A stretch of DNA of 64,000 nucleotides, taken from NCBI GenBank assembly GCA_900751885.1, contig CAADTH010000064.1, forward strand, positions 1-64,000. The letters are read 5' to 3'. The stretch is from Clostridia bacterium (lineage in GTDB: Bacteria; Bacillota; Clostridia; UBA1381). Shown piece after piece: positions 44,501 through 52,538 of this stretch (the first letter of the stretch is position 1; each line of letters opens with the position of its first letter). Below the pieces are notes generated by a model. The model searched no databases, was not told the origin of the DNA, and worked only from the letters and a program-made list of their open reading frames with translations. A program made the translations under genes and the position numbers.

Positions 44501-46387
44501 TTAGGGACGGATAAAAGATATACAGATTATGTGAGAACAGAATATGATGGAATCATTGAAATGGAAAATCTGTACAATTCTGATTTTCCGAATAGAAAAG
44601 CATTTCTTGCCGCATCAAGACCATTTTCAAGCGTCACCTCAGAGGATGATACATTTCGGAAAAATCGAAGCGGCGTGCCGTACGCGCTCCAACAAAACCA
44701 GCTTTCTGGAAAGATGGGGACTGGTTATCCGATTTGTGCCGCAGGAAAACATGATATTGTACTGAAGGCAGGAGAGAAAACAGAGCTTGTGTACCTGTTT
44801 GGCGAGATGGAAAAAGAGAGTATTCCAAAGTATCATACTCCGGAGAAAGCGAGGAATGAGCTTGCGCGCGTCAAAACATACTGGAAGGAGCTTTTGGGAG
44901 TTATTCATATTGACACGCCGGATAAAGCCATGAATCAGATGGTAAACGGATGGCTTTTGTATCAAACCATCTCCTGCCGCCTGTTTGCAAGAAGCGCATT
45001 TTACCAGTCAGGCGGCGCGTATGGATTTCGTGACCAGCTTCAGGACAGCTTGGCGCTTCTCATGATAAAGCCTGAATGGACACGGGCGCGCATCCTGGAT
45101 CACGCCGCGCATCAGTTTTTGGAAGGGGATGTCCAGCACTGGTGGCATGTCGTGGAAAATGAGACGTATGACAGAGGGATACGCACGCGGTTTTCCGACG
45201 ATCTTTTATGGCTTGTCTATGTACTTTGCGAATACCTGATTGTCACAGAGGATGATTCGGTATTGGATGAGCAGGTAGAGTATATAGCAGGTCAGGCTCT
45301 GGAGGAGGGAACAGACGAGCTATATTTTGTTCCACAGGGAAGCGGCGTGTATGAGGATATCTACCACCACGCCCTACGCGCCCTTGACCGTGCGTGCCGC
45401 TTTGGGGCGCATGGGCTGGCGCTCATGGGAAGCGGCGACTGGAATGACGGCATGAATACAGTCGGCAATCAGGGCAAAGGGGAAAGCGTATGGCTGAGCT
45501 GGTTTCTGTGTGATATTCTGAAAAAAATCATTCCGGTATGTAAAAGAAGAACAGATGCGAAGACGGCACAACGGTATCAGAGCATACAGACATCGCTTGC
45601 TGCGGCAATCAATCAAAACGCATGGGACGGCGACTGGTATCTCCGCGCGTTTTTTGACGACGGAACGCCGCTTGGCACAAAGATGAGTAAGGAATGCACG
45701 ATTGACTCCATCGCGCAGAGCTGGAGTGTGATTTCTGGTATGGGGGACGGAAAAAAACAGATGCGCGCAATGAAGTCATTGGAGGAATATTTGATAGACC
45801 GCGAAACTGGAATCATCAAGCTTTTAACGCCGGCGTTTGACACAATGAATCCGTCGCCCGGCTATATACAGGGGTACCTTCCGGGTGTCAGGGAAAACGG
45901 CGGACAGTATACCCACGCGGCAGTGTGGGCGGTGATGGCGTTTGCACGCCTGGGGGACAGGGAAAAAGCAAAAGAATATTTTGATATGATTAACCCTATC
46001 AACCATGCCAGAACAGACTTGGAGATGATGCGCTATCAGGCGGAGCCGTATGTGATGGCGGCGGATGTATACTCGAATCCCCAGCATCCCGGCAGGGGTG
46101 GTTGGACTTGGTATACCGGCACGGCAGGATGGTTTTACCGGCTGGCGGTGGAGGAGCTTCTCGGCATAAAAAAGCGCGGAGAATTTTTAGAGATAACTCC
46201 GTGCGTGCCAAAGGAATGGAAGACGTTTTCCGTATGCTACCGCTATGGAAACAGTGAATATCATCTAAGGTTTGAAAATCCAAACGGAGGACATAAGTGT
46301 GTGATGGAGGAAAATGGACAGAGGATAGACAAAATTCCGCTTGTATCGGACGGACACAGGCATGAAATCACCATAACCCTCTTGTAA
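38570..46387 (+). CDS. cyclic beta-1,2-glucan synthase-like protein (GT84 + glycoamylase + GH94)
   Basis: 2605 residues from ATG 38570, five bases after GGAGG. Layout: a soluble N-terminus (1-320); membrane segments (about 324-370); a GT84 region with the DxD motif ITLDADTEL (about 527-535) and RLHRWIRGDWQ (about 672); more membrane segments (about 717-753 and 842-870). A glycoamylase-like domain (about 885-1320, WGISESGIFTF) is followed by two GH94-type N-domains and the GH94 catalytic barrel with YGFRDQLQDS (about 2150) and GSGDWNDGMN (about 2287). This matches Cgs/NdvB, which polymerises UDP-glucose, trims the chain and cyclises it at the membrane. A linear glucan product is possible. Single gene. 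Confidence 0.85.
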   Translation: MRIRPLSLQLKKSFFTIQNVHGMLSQQPQENLPPASAWILDNFYIIKREALHTLEGMRFLKIKKLPQKDGVPRNYLITKEAVKSGVFDRQAWKKLELTSYEIGTLPLFFTLAVLEKISSLCIELEKEVEKGHKIRQIYTEIEQDSVQIESLFVGKELDTGLISRLIWILKNQNHSKELDIFLDAAFAKRNINREELLNQERKKQVALQEKAGCLIRALREIAEIDSEELFCSLSRAEKLLNRDTVYLKMDLRSKQEYRRAVADIAYRTKRSEEEVAENALKLSEIFEGERESHIGYYLIGDGKDKLLFKLGTYKIAKKSQYKKELAYIICIIGCSVLASVILTMWLPIKLAIAAFLITLLPASDIILRLTYAILSKRTPIRFLPRLDLQCGVPDEAKTAIVIPALLISQKDTIHLAEQLETFYLRNQDDNLCYGILGDFKDSDKETEASDTEIQISLKKQIDTLNQNYGDRFFYLQRRRVYYQNDQRWMGWERKRGAVEEFVCHLKEKENGFSQISGSKPENIRYVITLDADTELHYDVAKELIGTIIHPLNRAKLEHGRVTQGYGLIQPRIDVDLNSSNQSLFSKLFAGLGGIDPYRSGSSNVYQDVFGEGIFIGKGIFDVDVYEAVLLGRIPDNMVLSHDLLEGSYLRTGFAGDIEFTDGYPAGYRAHTKRLHRWIRGDWQLLSWIGKTVPSKRGREKSPFSLITRWKIIDNLRRSLFPIALFFLFALALWERRIVWIGFGIVYFDTLAIFLDRVLHRSLLRKKIKKGVSLGQIPKQFFANTIEFLFLPYQAGFTLDAIVRTLWRIGISHKHRLEWVTSSDSDKRIKNGILQSYRVMWQTVAAGILFFLFGRWIVGIVWIISPAIEFAIGTKRRDRGYSLLEQDKEMLYTLARRIWSYYEDFVSEEEHFLPPDNVQLEPPNGVAHRTSPTNIGLLLMAYVIAWKLGYLTDTQLAVRMGQTLDSIDKLEKWKGHLYNWYDTKTLAPMPPAYVSTVDNGNYIGYVMAAKQALLEIAKQPHDEKRLFFGLCQTAKLEGISPPDTTDLLILADRLKNAHGIRTRSLVNMIQKQEESGQTASKLKKLSDRLENIIQTTDFSLLYDKKKKLFAIGYDAQEKKLTPNYYDLFASEARQMSFCAVAKGDVPKEHWFATGRSLVSAHGDYGLVSWTGTMFEYLMPALLIHSPKESLLAHTYQFIVDSQIAYAHRHKTPWGISESGIFTFDTNMNYQYQPMGVPYLALKRGQENDYVISPYSSIMALMVRPEKAIENIKQLERIAGGEYGLFEAVDYTPGRLAFGERCEVVKSYMVHHLGMSFLALYNVLSDNQMQKSFHRDPRIRAAEYLLEERSPENVKIEPTPITTQKKEDSPHLITYQRQTDASIQAHILSNGAYTLLMNDVGGGYSKCNGIDITHRSENPYEWSNGIYLKNEDTGSWAPIIGPCSFSYSSAVWERAEDGIKAKVTVCVPAGKSAEVRLVEVTNTTDAPCTASLTSYQEIILAPHNAYSMHPAFSKLFVRTQYDEKRNALIACRRPREAGEEENLAVHQVVSEKAMDAAVEYETDRSRFIGRNRSKYNPRAKEHALSGSTGAVIDPIFSLRIQIKLAPGETTQVGFVTAFSQNTDGLTKLSDYFSHMHNITASIESAFGLGLIEQKFLMLKEGQEKLFLSMLPFLLYHPYKNDTGRYLQNHQGQSALWAMGISGDLPIVLAEQIETEETIRTLLKCHAYYRVKDFKFDLVFLCTEQFKDEIANLVQNSSSRDLIGSFGGIFIVSSPSDEQSALLCKTARVTFSAQALPEQLEYPQMPHPDEGSVWGNSDEIDCPKLLFDNGTGGFFGEDYVIHLRDHKTTPVPWSNVIANPNFGCLTTESGGGYTWCQNSRENKLTLWSNDPVQDSPSETLYLKEGQKVWSPARSPIDDGGEYIAQHGFGYTTYRHSVDGILAEETVFVAVGDEVKLVLLTLHNTTQRERNISSVYYVKPILGTDKRYTDYVRTEYDGIIEMENLYNSDFPNRKAFLAASRPFSSVTSEDDTFRKNRSGVPYALQQNQLSGKMGTGYPICAAGKHDIVLKAGEKTELVYLFGEMEKESIPKYHTPEKARNELARVKTYWKELLGVIHIDTPDKAMNQMVNGWLLYQTISCRLFARSAFYQSGGAYGFRDQLQDSLALLMIKPEWTRARILDHAAHQFLEGDVQHWWHVVENETYDRGIRTRFSDDLLWLVYVLCEYLIVTEDDSVLDEQVEYIAGQALEEGTDELYFVPQGSGVYEDIYHHALRALDRACRFGAHGLALMGSGDWNDGMNTVGNQGKGESVWLSWFLCDILKKIIPVCKRRTDAKTAQRYQSIQTSLAAAINQNAWDGDWYLRAFFDDGTPLGTKMSKECTIDSIAQSWSVISGMGDGKKQMRAMKSLEEYLIDRETGIIKLLTPAFDTMNPSPGYIQGYLPGVRENGGQYTHAAVWAVMAFARLGDREKAKEYFDMINPINHARTDLEMMRYQAEPYVMAADVYSNPQHPGRGGWTWYTGTAGWFYRLAVEELLGIKKRGEFLEITPCVPKEWKTFSVCYRYGNSEYHLRFENPNGGHKCVMEENGQRIDKIPLVSDGHRHEITITLL

Positions 46388-46429
46388 AATTTGTCTCTTG
46401 GTGTATAATAAAACGGAGGAGGCGAAGCT

Positions 46430-46963
46430 ATGGATTTTTCAGAAAAAACGATTGACAGCAAACAGATTTACAAGGGACGAATCATCAATGTAAAGATAGA
46501 TACGGTCGTTTTGCCGGACGGCAGCCGGGCGAGCCGGGAGCTCGTGGAGCACCCGGGTGGCGTCGGCATTATCTCAGTGGACGAAAATAGGGATGTCCTC
46601 ATGGTAGAGCAGTTTCGAAAGCCGTTTGAACAGATGGTTTTGGAGGTGCCGGCAGGGAAGCTCGACGCAGGGGAAGAGCCGCTCGAATGTGGCAAGCGTG
46701 AGCTCAAGGAGGAGACAGGCTGTACAGCAGAGGAGTATACCTATCTCGGAACCTATTACGCGACGCCTGGCTTTTGCAGTGAGAAGCTGAGTATCTATCT
46801 TGCCACAAAGCTCCATCAAGCTAGACAACAGCTTGACGACGGTGAGTTTTTAGAGGTCAGAAAAATGTCTTTGGACACGCTGTATGACATGGTGATGAAC
46901 AATGAAATCCATGATGCAAAAACAGCGATTGCAATTTTAAAGACAAAACAGATACTCGGATAA
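46430..46963 (+). CDS. nudF: NUDIX hydrolase, ADP-ribose pyrophosphatase type
   Basis: 177 residues after GGAGGAGG. The Nudix box spans GKLDAGEEPLECGKRELKEE and the following TG (about residues 83-104), with all catalytic Glu present. The N-terminal segment (YKGRIINVKIDTVVLPDG) and the Pro/Gly after the box (YYATPGFCSEKLSIYLA) are as in YqkG/NudF. It hydrolyses ADP-ribose to AMP and ribose 5-phosphate with Mg2+. Single gene after the glucan synthase. Confidence 0.9.
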   Translation: MDFSEKTIDSKQIYKGRIINVKIDTVVLPDGSRASRELVEHPGGVGIISVDENRDVLMVEQFRKPFEQMVLEVPAGKLDAGEEPLECGKRELKEETGCTAEEYTYLGTYYATPGFCSEKLSIYLATKLHQARQQLDDGEFLEVRKMSLDTLYDMVMNNEIHDAKTAIAILKTKQILG

Positions 46964-46981
46964 CTTCATAGGATGGAACAC

Positions 46982-47020
46982 AAAAACACCGCCCAAGGTC
47001 AATCCGGGCGGTGTTTTTTT
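46982..47020. terminator. bidirectional terminator between nudF and the PAP2 gene
   Basis: AAAAACACCGCCC and GGGCGGTGTTTTTTT around an 11-base loop; the PAP2 stop codon lies within the loop. Confidence 0.8.
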
Positions 47021-47544
47021 AGAAGCCCTTTTTTGTCTGCCTGCCGGTAGACAAGCACGCTTGCGGCGCCGATTGCAATGCCGAGGATGCACCCTGTGAG
47101 CACATCGCTCGGGTAATGGACATACAGATACAGCCTGGAAAATGCAATCAAAAACGCAATCAGGTATGCCAAAATTCCATAGCGCTTATTCATACACCAA
47201 ATCACGGTTGCCGCCGCGAGAGATGTGGTTGCGTGGCTGGATGGAAAGGATGTTCCGCGCGGCGGTGGAATCAAAATATTCATTTCATGCTCGAGAAACG
47301 GGCGAATTCTTTGGACAAACGGCTTGATTGCCATGCTTGAGATGAAAAAGGCAAGAAAAAGGGAAGCAGCCATGCAAATACCATACCCCCTTGTTTTTTT
47401 GTGGGCAAGAAGCAAAAGGGTCAGTAAAACCCAGGGCAGTCCGTAATCGCCGAGCCGCGTAACAAATATCATAACAGAGTCTAAAAGCGGCGTGTAAAGG
47501 TGCACGCCAATCCAGTCTAAAATTGCTGTGTCCCATGCCAGCAT
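46999..47544 (-). CDS. PAP2-family membrane phosphatase (undecaprenyl-pyrophosphatase-like)
   Basis: 181 residues with about five membrane segments. The three phosphatase motifs are present: KPFVQRIRP (about 76-84), PSSHATTS (about 103-110) and SRLYLYVHYPSDVLTG (about 139-154) with the catalytic His pair and Asp. Members dephosphorylate undecaprenyl pyrophosphate (BcrC) or phosphatidylglycerol phosphate (PgpB) at the outer face; the substrate cannot be told apart here. The neighbouring cell-wall and division genes favour lipid-carrier recycling. ATG 47544 has GAGGTGAG upstream. Confidence 0.88.
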   Translation of the reverse strand: MLAWDTAILDWIGVHLYTPLLDSVMIFVTRLGDYGLPWVLLTLLLLAHKKTRGYGICMAASLFLAFFISSMAIKPFVQRIRPFLEHEMNILIPPPRGTSFPSSHATTSLAAATVIWCMNKRYGILAYLIAFLIAFSRLYLYVHYPSDVLTGCILGIAIGAASVLVYRQADKKGLLKKHRPD

Positions 47545-47680
47545 ATGTATCTCACCTCATTTCGACACTATTTTACGGCTTTTTGCGGAAAAAGTCAATT
47601 TTACTCTATATTTTTTTTCTTAATTATATTATAATAGAATTTGTCAAGAATTATTTATGAAAATAGAGAAGGTGGAAACA

Positions 47681-48049
47681 GTGGCAGAGGAAAAAAATAG
47701 AGTTGAAGTTACAATCAACCGAAAACCATATACAATTATCGCAGAGGAAACACAAGAATACCTGTTGAGTCTTGCAGAGTATGTCAATGAGCATATGCAG
47801 GAAATCACCAAGGCAAATCCTTATCTCAGTCAGGAAAGAGCGGCAGTTTTGACTGCACTCAACCTGTGTGACACCTATTTTAAGCTCCAAAAAAGCAGTG
47901 AGGAGTTGGAAAAGCAGGTGGTATCCTATTCAAAAGAGCTCGGACGCTCAGAGGCGAAGCTTAGAAAGCTTCAGGATGAAATAAATGTACTCAAGGAAGA
48001 GACCCGGAAAAAAGAACAGGAAATGCTCGATATGATTGACAGGATGTGA
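47681..48049 (+). CDS. zapA: cell division protein ZapA
   Basis: 122 residues if started at GTG 47681, which has AAGGTGG at 47669-47675; the ATG at 47657 has no ribosome site. It begins NRVEVTINRKPYTIIAEETQEYL, the ZapA beta-hairpin domain, followed by a long coiled coil (about 65-120, ELEKQVVSYSKELGRSEAKLRKLQ). It binds FtsZ and bundles protofilaments at the Z-ring. Length and coiled coil fit the Firmicutes form. It is probably co-transcribed with the U32 gene 30 bases away. Confidence 0.88.
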   Translation: MAEEKNRVEVTINRKPYTIIAEETQEYLLSLAEYVNEHMQEITKANPYLSQERAAVLTALNLCDTYFKLQKSSEELEKQVVSYSKELGRSEAKLRKLQDEINVLKEETRKKEQEMLDMIDRM

Positions 48050-48079
48050 ATTAGTGTGAACAAGGCGGTGAACAACAGT

Positions 48080-50158
48080 GTGAACAAAATGGAGCTGCTT
48101 GCACCGGCAGGCTCGCGCGATTGTGTGGTTGCGGCAGTACAAAGCGGCGCGGACGCTGTTTATATCGGCGGATCAAAATTTAACGCACGAAGAAGTGCTG
48201 AGAATTTTACCATACAAGAGATGAAAGCATGGGTGGATTATTGCCATATCCGTGGTGTTAAGGTGCATGTGGCAGTCAATGTTTTGATAAAGGAAGCAGA
48301 AATTGATGATTTGGTGCAGTACGCGTATGAGCTGAACGACATCGGCGTAGATGCTGTCATTGTGCAGGATTTGGGCGCGGCAAGCATTTTTCGCCAAATC
48401 GTGCCGGATCTTCCGCTTCACGCAAGCACACAGATGACCATACACAATCTGGAGGGCGTTCGGGCAATGGAGGTGCTGGGCTTTGAGCGTGTGGTGCTCT
48501 CCAGGGAGCTTACAAAAAACGAAATTGCATTTATTTGTAAAAACGCGAAAGCGGAAATCGAGGTATTTGTGCACGGCGCCCTTTGCATGTGCTACTCTGG
48601 TCAATGTCTGATGAGTAGCATGATTGGCGGCAGAAGCGGAAACCGGGGGCGGTGCGCACAGCCGTGCCGTCTGCCGTATGAGCTGTTGGAGCATGGAAAA
48701 ACAGTAGCGTCCGGGTATCTTTTGAGTCCAAAGGATTTGGCGCTGTTTGACCATTTGAAGGAATTGTCGGATATGGGTGTTGCGTCGCTCAAGATTGAGG
48801 GACGGTTGAAGCGGCCAGAGTATGTGGCGGCGGTAACAGGAGTGTACCGCAGATGTATCGACCGAAATTTTCAATGGACAAAGGACGATAAAACCGAGCT
48901 TTTGGACGCATTCAACCGAAGCGGATTCACAAGCGCTTACTATGCAGGTGAAACAGGAAAGACGATGATGACCTATCAGGTGTCGGGCAATCAAAGCAAA
49001 AATATATTCACAGACGCCGTAAAACAACGCTGCCGAGAGGATGCAAACGAGAGAAAAATTCCAATCAGTATAGAAGCACAGCTATCTTGCAATCAGCCAC
49101 TTGCACTTTCCCTGACAGACAGCGATGAAAACGTGGTATTCATAGAGGGGACACAAAAATCAGAGCCTGCACAAAAGTGGGCGCTGGATAGAGAACGCCT
49201 TGCCGGTCAGCTTTGTAAATTGGGAGCAACACCGTTTATGGCAGAAGAGGTACACATCAAACTGGAGGATGGTATCACACTTCCGTTGAGTGAAATCAAC
49301 GCACTTCGGCGAAAAGCGGTATCTCAGCTGGAGCAAAACAGAGTAGAGCGTCCAAAACGGCAAGGACAGGAATTTCAAAAAAATCAAGATAGAAAAATTG
49401 ACCAAAAACACATAGAATTGACTGTCGAGGTCAATACTATAGACCAGGCGGAGACTGCCCTCTCTTACCCACTTCGCCGCCTGTATGTTCCCTATCAGAT
49501 GTACGACCGAGTCAAGGCATACGCCGGTAGCACAGAGGTGGTTGCCATCCTGCCGCCGATAGAAAAGGACGGCATTGTCAAAACAGATGCCGCAAGTGTG
49601 TTGATTACCTCTGTGTCCCAAATCGAAGCATACAGGAAAAGAAGGTTATATGCGGATTGGCGTCTGAATATTTATAACTGCTATGCGGCGCATTTTTTCG
49701 ATGGCTTTCAAGCCGTCACACTGTCGCCGGAGCTAAACGAAAGGGAAATCAGACAGGTATCTCAAGCAATTCGAATGGACACAGAGACAGTCGCCTACGG
49801 CAGACTTCCGCTCATGACCATGCAGAACTGCCCCATCAAGGCATCGTGCGGCAAATGCCAGAATGGGCGGATGGATTTTTCCTTGCGTGATCGTAAGGGC
49901 ATGGAATTTCCACTTTTGTGCGGACATGAATGTGCGCCTGTGCTTTTGAATGCAAAACCAATTTTTATGGCGGATAAGCTGGCAAATATGAATAATTTGA
50001 AAATAAATGCTGCCAGATTGATATTTACTGTTGAAAAATCTGGGGAATGTGATAAAATAATTAAAATGTATCAGTGCGCCTTAGAAGGAGAGAACGAGGG
50101 AATCTCCATGGCAGAAAATACATTTACAAGAGGACATTTCACCAGAGGGGTAGAATAA
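48080..50158 (+). CDS. U32 family peptidase / RNA-hydroxylation protein, with DUF3656-like region
   Basis: 692 residues from GTG 48080, placed 10 bases after AAGGCGGTG; GTG 48056 has no site. It opens MELLAPAGSRDCVVAAVQSGADAVYIGG and contains the U32 signature with Cys residues CMCYSGQCLMSSMIGGRSGNRGRC plus CRLPYE. In E. coli the relatives TrhP and RlhA act with iron-sulfur clusters in tRNA or 23S rRNA hydroxylation, so a peptidase role is doubtful. The DUF3656-type region (about 390-620) and a C-terminal Cys cluster (CPIKASCGKCQ) follow. The last codon abuts the dut start. Confidence 0.85.
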   Translation: MNKMELLAPAGSRDCVVAAVQSGADAVYIGGSKFNARRSAENFTIQEMKAWVDYCHIRGVKVHVAVNVLIKEAEIDDLVQYAYELNDIGVDAVIVQDLGAASIFRQIVPDLPLHASTQMTIHNLEGVRAMEVLGFERVVLSRELTKNEIAFICKNAKAEIEVFVHGALCMCYSGQCLMSSMIGGRSGNRGRCAQPCRLPYELLEHGKTVASGYLLSPKDLALFDHLKELSDMGVASLKIEGRLKRPEYVAAVTGVYRRCIDRNFQWTKDDKTELLDAFNRSGFTSAYYAGETGKTMMTYQVSGNQSKNIFTDAVKQRCREDANERKIPISIEAQLSCNQPLALSLTDSDENVVFIEGTQKSEPAQKWALDRERLAGQLCKLGATPFMAEEVHIKLEDGITLPLSEINALRRKAVSQLEQNRVERPKRQGQEFQKNQDRKIDQKHIELTVEVNTIDQAETALSYPLRRLYVPYQMYDRVKAYAGSTEVVAILPPIEKDGIVKTDAASVLITSVSQIEAYRKRRLYADWRLNIYNCYAAHFFDGFQAVTLSPELNEREIRQVSQAIRMDTETVAYGRLPLMTMQNCPIKASCGKCQNGRMDFSLRDRKGMEFPLLCGHECAPVLLNAKPIFMADKLANMNNLKINAARLIFTVEKSGECDKIIKMYQCALEGENEGISMAENTFTRGHFTRGVE

Positions 50159-50593
50159 ATGCAAATTGAAGTTCAAATTAAACGGTTAAATAGTGAGGTT
50201 CCCATGCCGTCATACGCGACAGACGGCTCGGCAGGGATAGACTTGGTGGCAAGTGAAGCAATCTGTCTGAAAAAAGGAGCGATTGCATTTGTGCCAACAG
50301 GGCTTTCGGTTGCATTTCCAAAGGAATACGCGGCGCTTTTGTATGCGCGAAGCGGACTGGCGTCAAAGCATGGGATTACAATGGCAAATGGGGTCGGTGT
50401 GATAGACAGCGATTACCGCGGAGAGCTCAAATGCCCGATGATTAATTTGGGCGAAGCGGACTATCAGATTCACAAGGGTGACCGGATTGGACAGCTGATT
50501 TTCACACCGGTCGCACATGCGCATTTGACAGAGGTACAGGTCTTGGATGAAACCGCACGCGGCACGGGCGGCTTCGGCTCGACGGGCAGGTGA
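50159..50593 (+). CDS. dut: dUTP diphosphatase
   Basis: 144 residues, the usual trimeric size. Five dUTPase motifs are visible: GSAGIDLVASE (I), ARSGLASKHG (II), GVIDSDYRGELKCPMIN (III), GDRIGQLIFTPV (IV) and ARGTGGFGSTGR (V). It hydrolyses dUTP to dUMP and keeps uracil out of DNA. The ATG follows the upstream stop with no gap, and the stop overlaps the next gene (GTGA). Confidence 0.97.
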   Translation: MQIEVQIKRLNSEVPMPSYATDGSAGIDLVASEAICLKKGAIAFVPTGLSVAFPKEYAALLYARSGLASKHGITMANGVGVIDSDYRGELKCPMINLGEADYQIHKGDRIGQLIFTPVAHAHLTEVQVLDETARGTGGFGSTGR

Positions 50594-50859
50594 GGAGAAT
50601 GGGAAAACACACAAATTGGGTTTGGATATTCATCATTCTTTCAGGACTTGTAGTCGGCGGATTGCTGGGCGAGCTGTTCGGCACAGGCACGTTTTCCTTT
50701 TTATCATATGGAAAGGAATTTGGCATTTCGGGGGCATCTCCGATGGTGCTGGATTTTTATATCTTCCGGCTCGTATTTGGGCTGACCATTAAAATCAATA
50801 TTGCATCCATCATCGGAGTACTGTTATCCATGCTAATCTATAAGCTGGTAAGAAAATAA
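50590..50859 (+). CDS. DUF4321-like small membrane protein
   Basis: 89 residues from GTG 50590, which overlaps the dut stop (GTGA), suggesting coupled translation; ATG 50599 has its GAGGAG only one base away. Two hydrophobic segments (about 11-31 and 60-84) flank a Gly-rich stretch (GGLLGELFGTGTFSF). It resembles the DUF4321 proteins commonly found just before maf-mreB in Clostridia. Function unknown; position suggests an envelope or elongasome role. Confidence 0.75.
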   Translation: MRRMGKHTNWVWIFIILSGLVVGGLLGELFGTGTFSFLSYGKEFGISGASPMVLDFYIFRLVFGLTIKINIASIIGVLLSMLIYKLVRK

Positions 50860-50877
50860 AATTGGGAGGCATAGAGT

Positions 50878-51480
50878 ATGCAGCTGGTATTGGCCTCCGG
50901 GTCACCAAGAAGAAAAGAGATTTTAGAGGGCTTAGGGCTTTCTTTTGAAGTCATTGTAAGCGGCGCGGACGAGGAAAGTATATCAGATAGACAGATAGCG
51001 CCCACGTTATATGTACAGGAGCTTGCACTGCTCAAGGCAAGCGCCACACAAAAGGATATCAGGGCGCTTGAAAAAAAACGGCGGCTGATTTTAGCCGCTG
51101 ACACGGTTGTGTGCTATCAGGGACGGGTATTGGGAAAGCCGAAGGATGAGGAGGACGCATTTTCCATGCTCTCCATGCTTTCGGGACAGACGCACCAGGT
51201 ACACACTGGCATCTGCCTGATGAACGCGGATACAGGCTTTGCCGCCACAGACTTCCAGACGACAGAGGTGGTCTTTGACGAGCTTTCCAAGGAGACAATT
51301 GGGGCATATATCAAGACAGGGGAGCCAATGGACAAAGCCGGCGCATATGGTATTCAGGGGATTGGGACAATTTTTGTAAAGGAAATCCGCGGTGATTATT
51401 TTAATGTAGTCGGTCTGCCGGTACGGACATTGAATCATTTATTGAAAACAGAATTTGATACGAATATCTTGACATTATAG
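50878..51480 (+). CDS. maf: Maf-type nucleoside triphosphate pyrophosphatase
   Basis: 200 residues with the Maf start LVLASGSPRRKEIL and the substrate-loop motifs LAADTVVCYQGRVLGKPKD and KAGAYGIQG. It hydrolyses dTTP/UTP or modified nucleotides and affects septum formation when overproduced. The ATG follows TGGGAGG. It precedes mreB in the order usual for Firmicutes. Confidence 0.95.
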   Translation: MQLVLASGSPRRKEILEGLGLSFEVIVSGADEESISDRQIAPTLYVQELALLKASATQKDIRALEKKRRLILAADTVVCYQGRVLGKPKDEEDAFSMLSMLSGQTHQVHTGICLMNADTGFAATDFQTTEVVFDELSKETIGAYIKTGEPMDKAGAYGIQGIGTIFVKEIRGDYFNVVGLPVRTLNHLLKTEFDTNILTL

Positions 51481-51492
51481 GAGGAGAAGGAC

Positions 51493-52512
51493 ATGGCATT
51501 TTTTGCAAAGGACATCGGAATGGATTTGGGGACAGCAAATACGCTGGTTCATGTAAAGGGAAAAGGGATTGTTGTACGTGAACCGTCTGTTGTCGCGATT
51601 GATAAATATGACGGTAAGGTGTTGGCAGTTGGAAACGAAGCAAAGGATATGCTTGGTCGTACGCCCGGAAACATTGTGGCAATCCGCCCGATGAAGGACG
51701 GAGTCATTGCGGATTTCGACGTGACGCAGGCAATGATCCGTGATTTCATCAAAAAGGCAAACGGCTCAGGAAACAGCGTATTTAAGCCGAGAGTGGTCGT
51801 GTGTATTCCGTCAGGAATCACTGATGTGGAAAAGCGCGCTGTCGAGGAGGCAGTCGTTCAGGCGGGAGCAAAGGACGTGTGCCTGATTGAAGAGCCAATG
51901 GCGGCGGCAATCGGCGCCGGACTTCCTGTGGAAGAGCCGTCAGGCAGCATGATTGTCGATATTGGCGGCGGCACAACAGAGGTTGCGGTCATTTCCCTCG
52001 GCGGTATTGTAACCAGCAAATCTATCCGTGTTGCAGGAAATGCACTTGACAGCTCTATCATCAATTTCATCAAAAAAGAATACAATTTAAATATCGGTGA
52101 CCGGACGGCTGAGGATATCAAAATTACAATTGGTTCTGCGCATGAATACAACAATGAAGGCCGATATGAAGTACGTGGCCGTGACATGATATCAGGACTT
52201 CCAAAGAATATTCAAATCAGTGCGGCAGAGGTACGCAGTGCGATGAGCGAGTGTATCGAAGAGATGATTGAAGCAATCAAATTCACACTGGAGAAAACAC
52301 CGCCGGAGCTTGCGGCTGATATCATGGAGTCAGGAATCGTACTCGCCGGCGGCGGTGCAATGATTCGCGGACTCGATAAGCTGATTACGATTTCTACCGG
52401 TATCCCGGCGTATGTGGCGGAAAATCCGCTTGATTGCGTGGCGATGGGGACAGGAAAATGTCTGGAGGATATCGATGTGCTGTTGAAGGCTTCTATAGGA
52501 AGAAGGAAATAA
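51493..52512 (+). CDS. mreB: rod shape-determining protein MreB
   Basis: 339 residues, normal. It is an actin-fold ATPase with phosphate 1 motif DIGMDLGTANTLV, phosphate 2 motif IVDIGGGTTEVAVISLGG (about 153-170) and adenosine motif SGIVLAGGGAMIRGL (about 276). It forms membrane filaments that guide the elongasome. AGGAGAAGG precedes the ATG. First of mreB-mreC-mreD-PBP2. Confidence 0.98.
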   Translation: MAFFAKDIGMDLGTANTLVHVKGKGIVVREPSVVAIDKYDGKVLAVGNEAKDMLGRTPGNIVAIRPMKDGVIADFDVTQAMIRDFIKKANGSGNSVFKPRVVVCIPSGITDVEKRAVEEAVVQAGAKDVCLIEEPMAAAIGAGLPVEEPSGSMIVDIGGGTTEVAVISLGGIVTSKSIRVAGNALDSSIINFIKKEYNLNIGDRTAEDIKITIGSAHEYNNEGRYEVRGRDMISGLPKNIQISAAEVRSAMSECIEEMIEAIKFTLEKTPPELAADIMESGIVLAGGGAMIRGLDKLITISTGIPAYVAENPLDCVAMGTGKCLEDIDVLLKASIGRRK

Positions 52513-52538
52513 TCTACCGTAGAAAGGAATGACGTGCG

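Noticed and set aside
48173..49027. 284-codon open frame on the minus strand
   Set aside because: Antisense to the U32 gene, no ribosome site and no recognisable domain.
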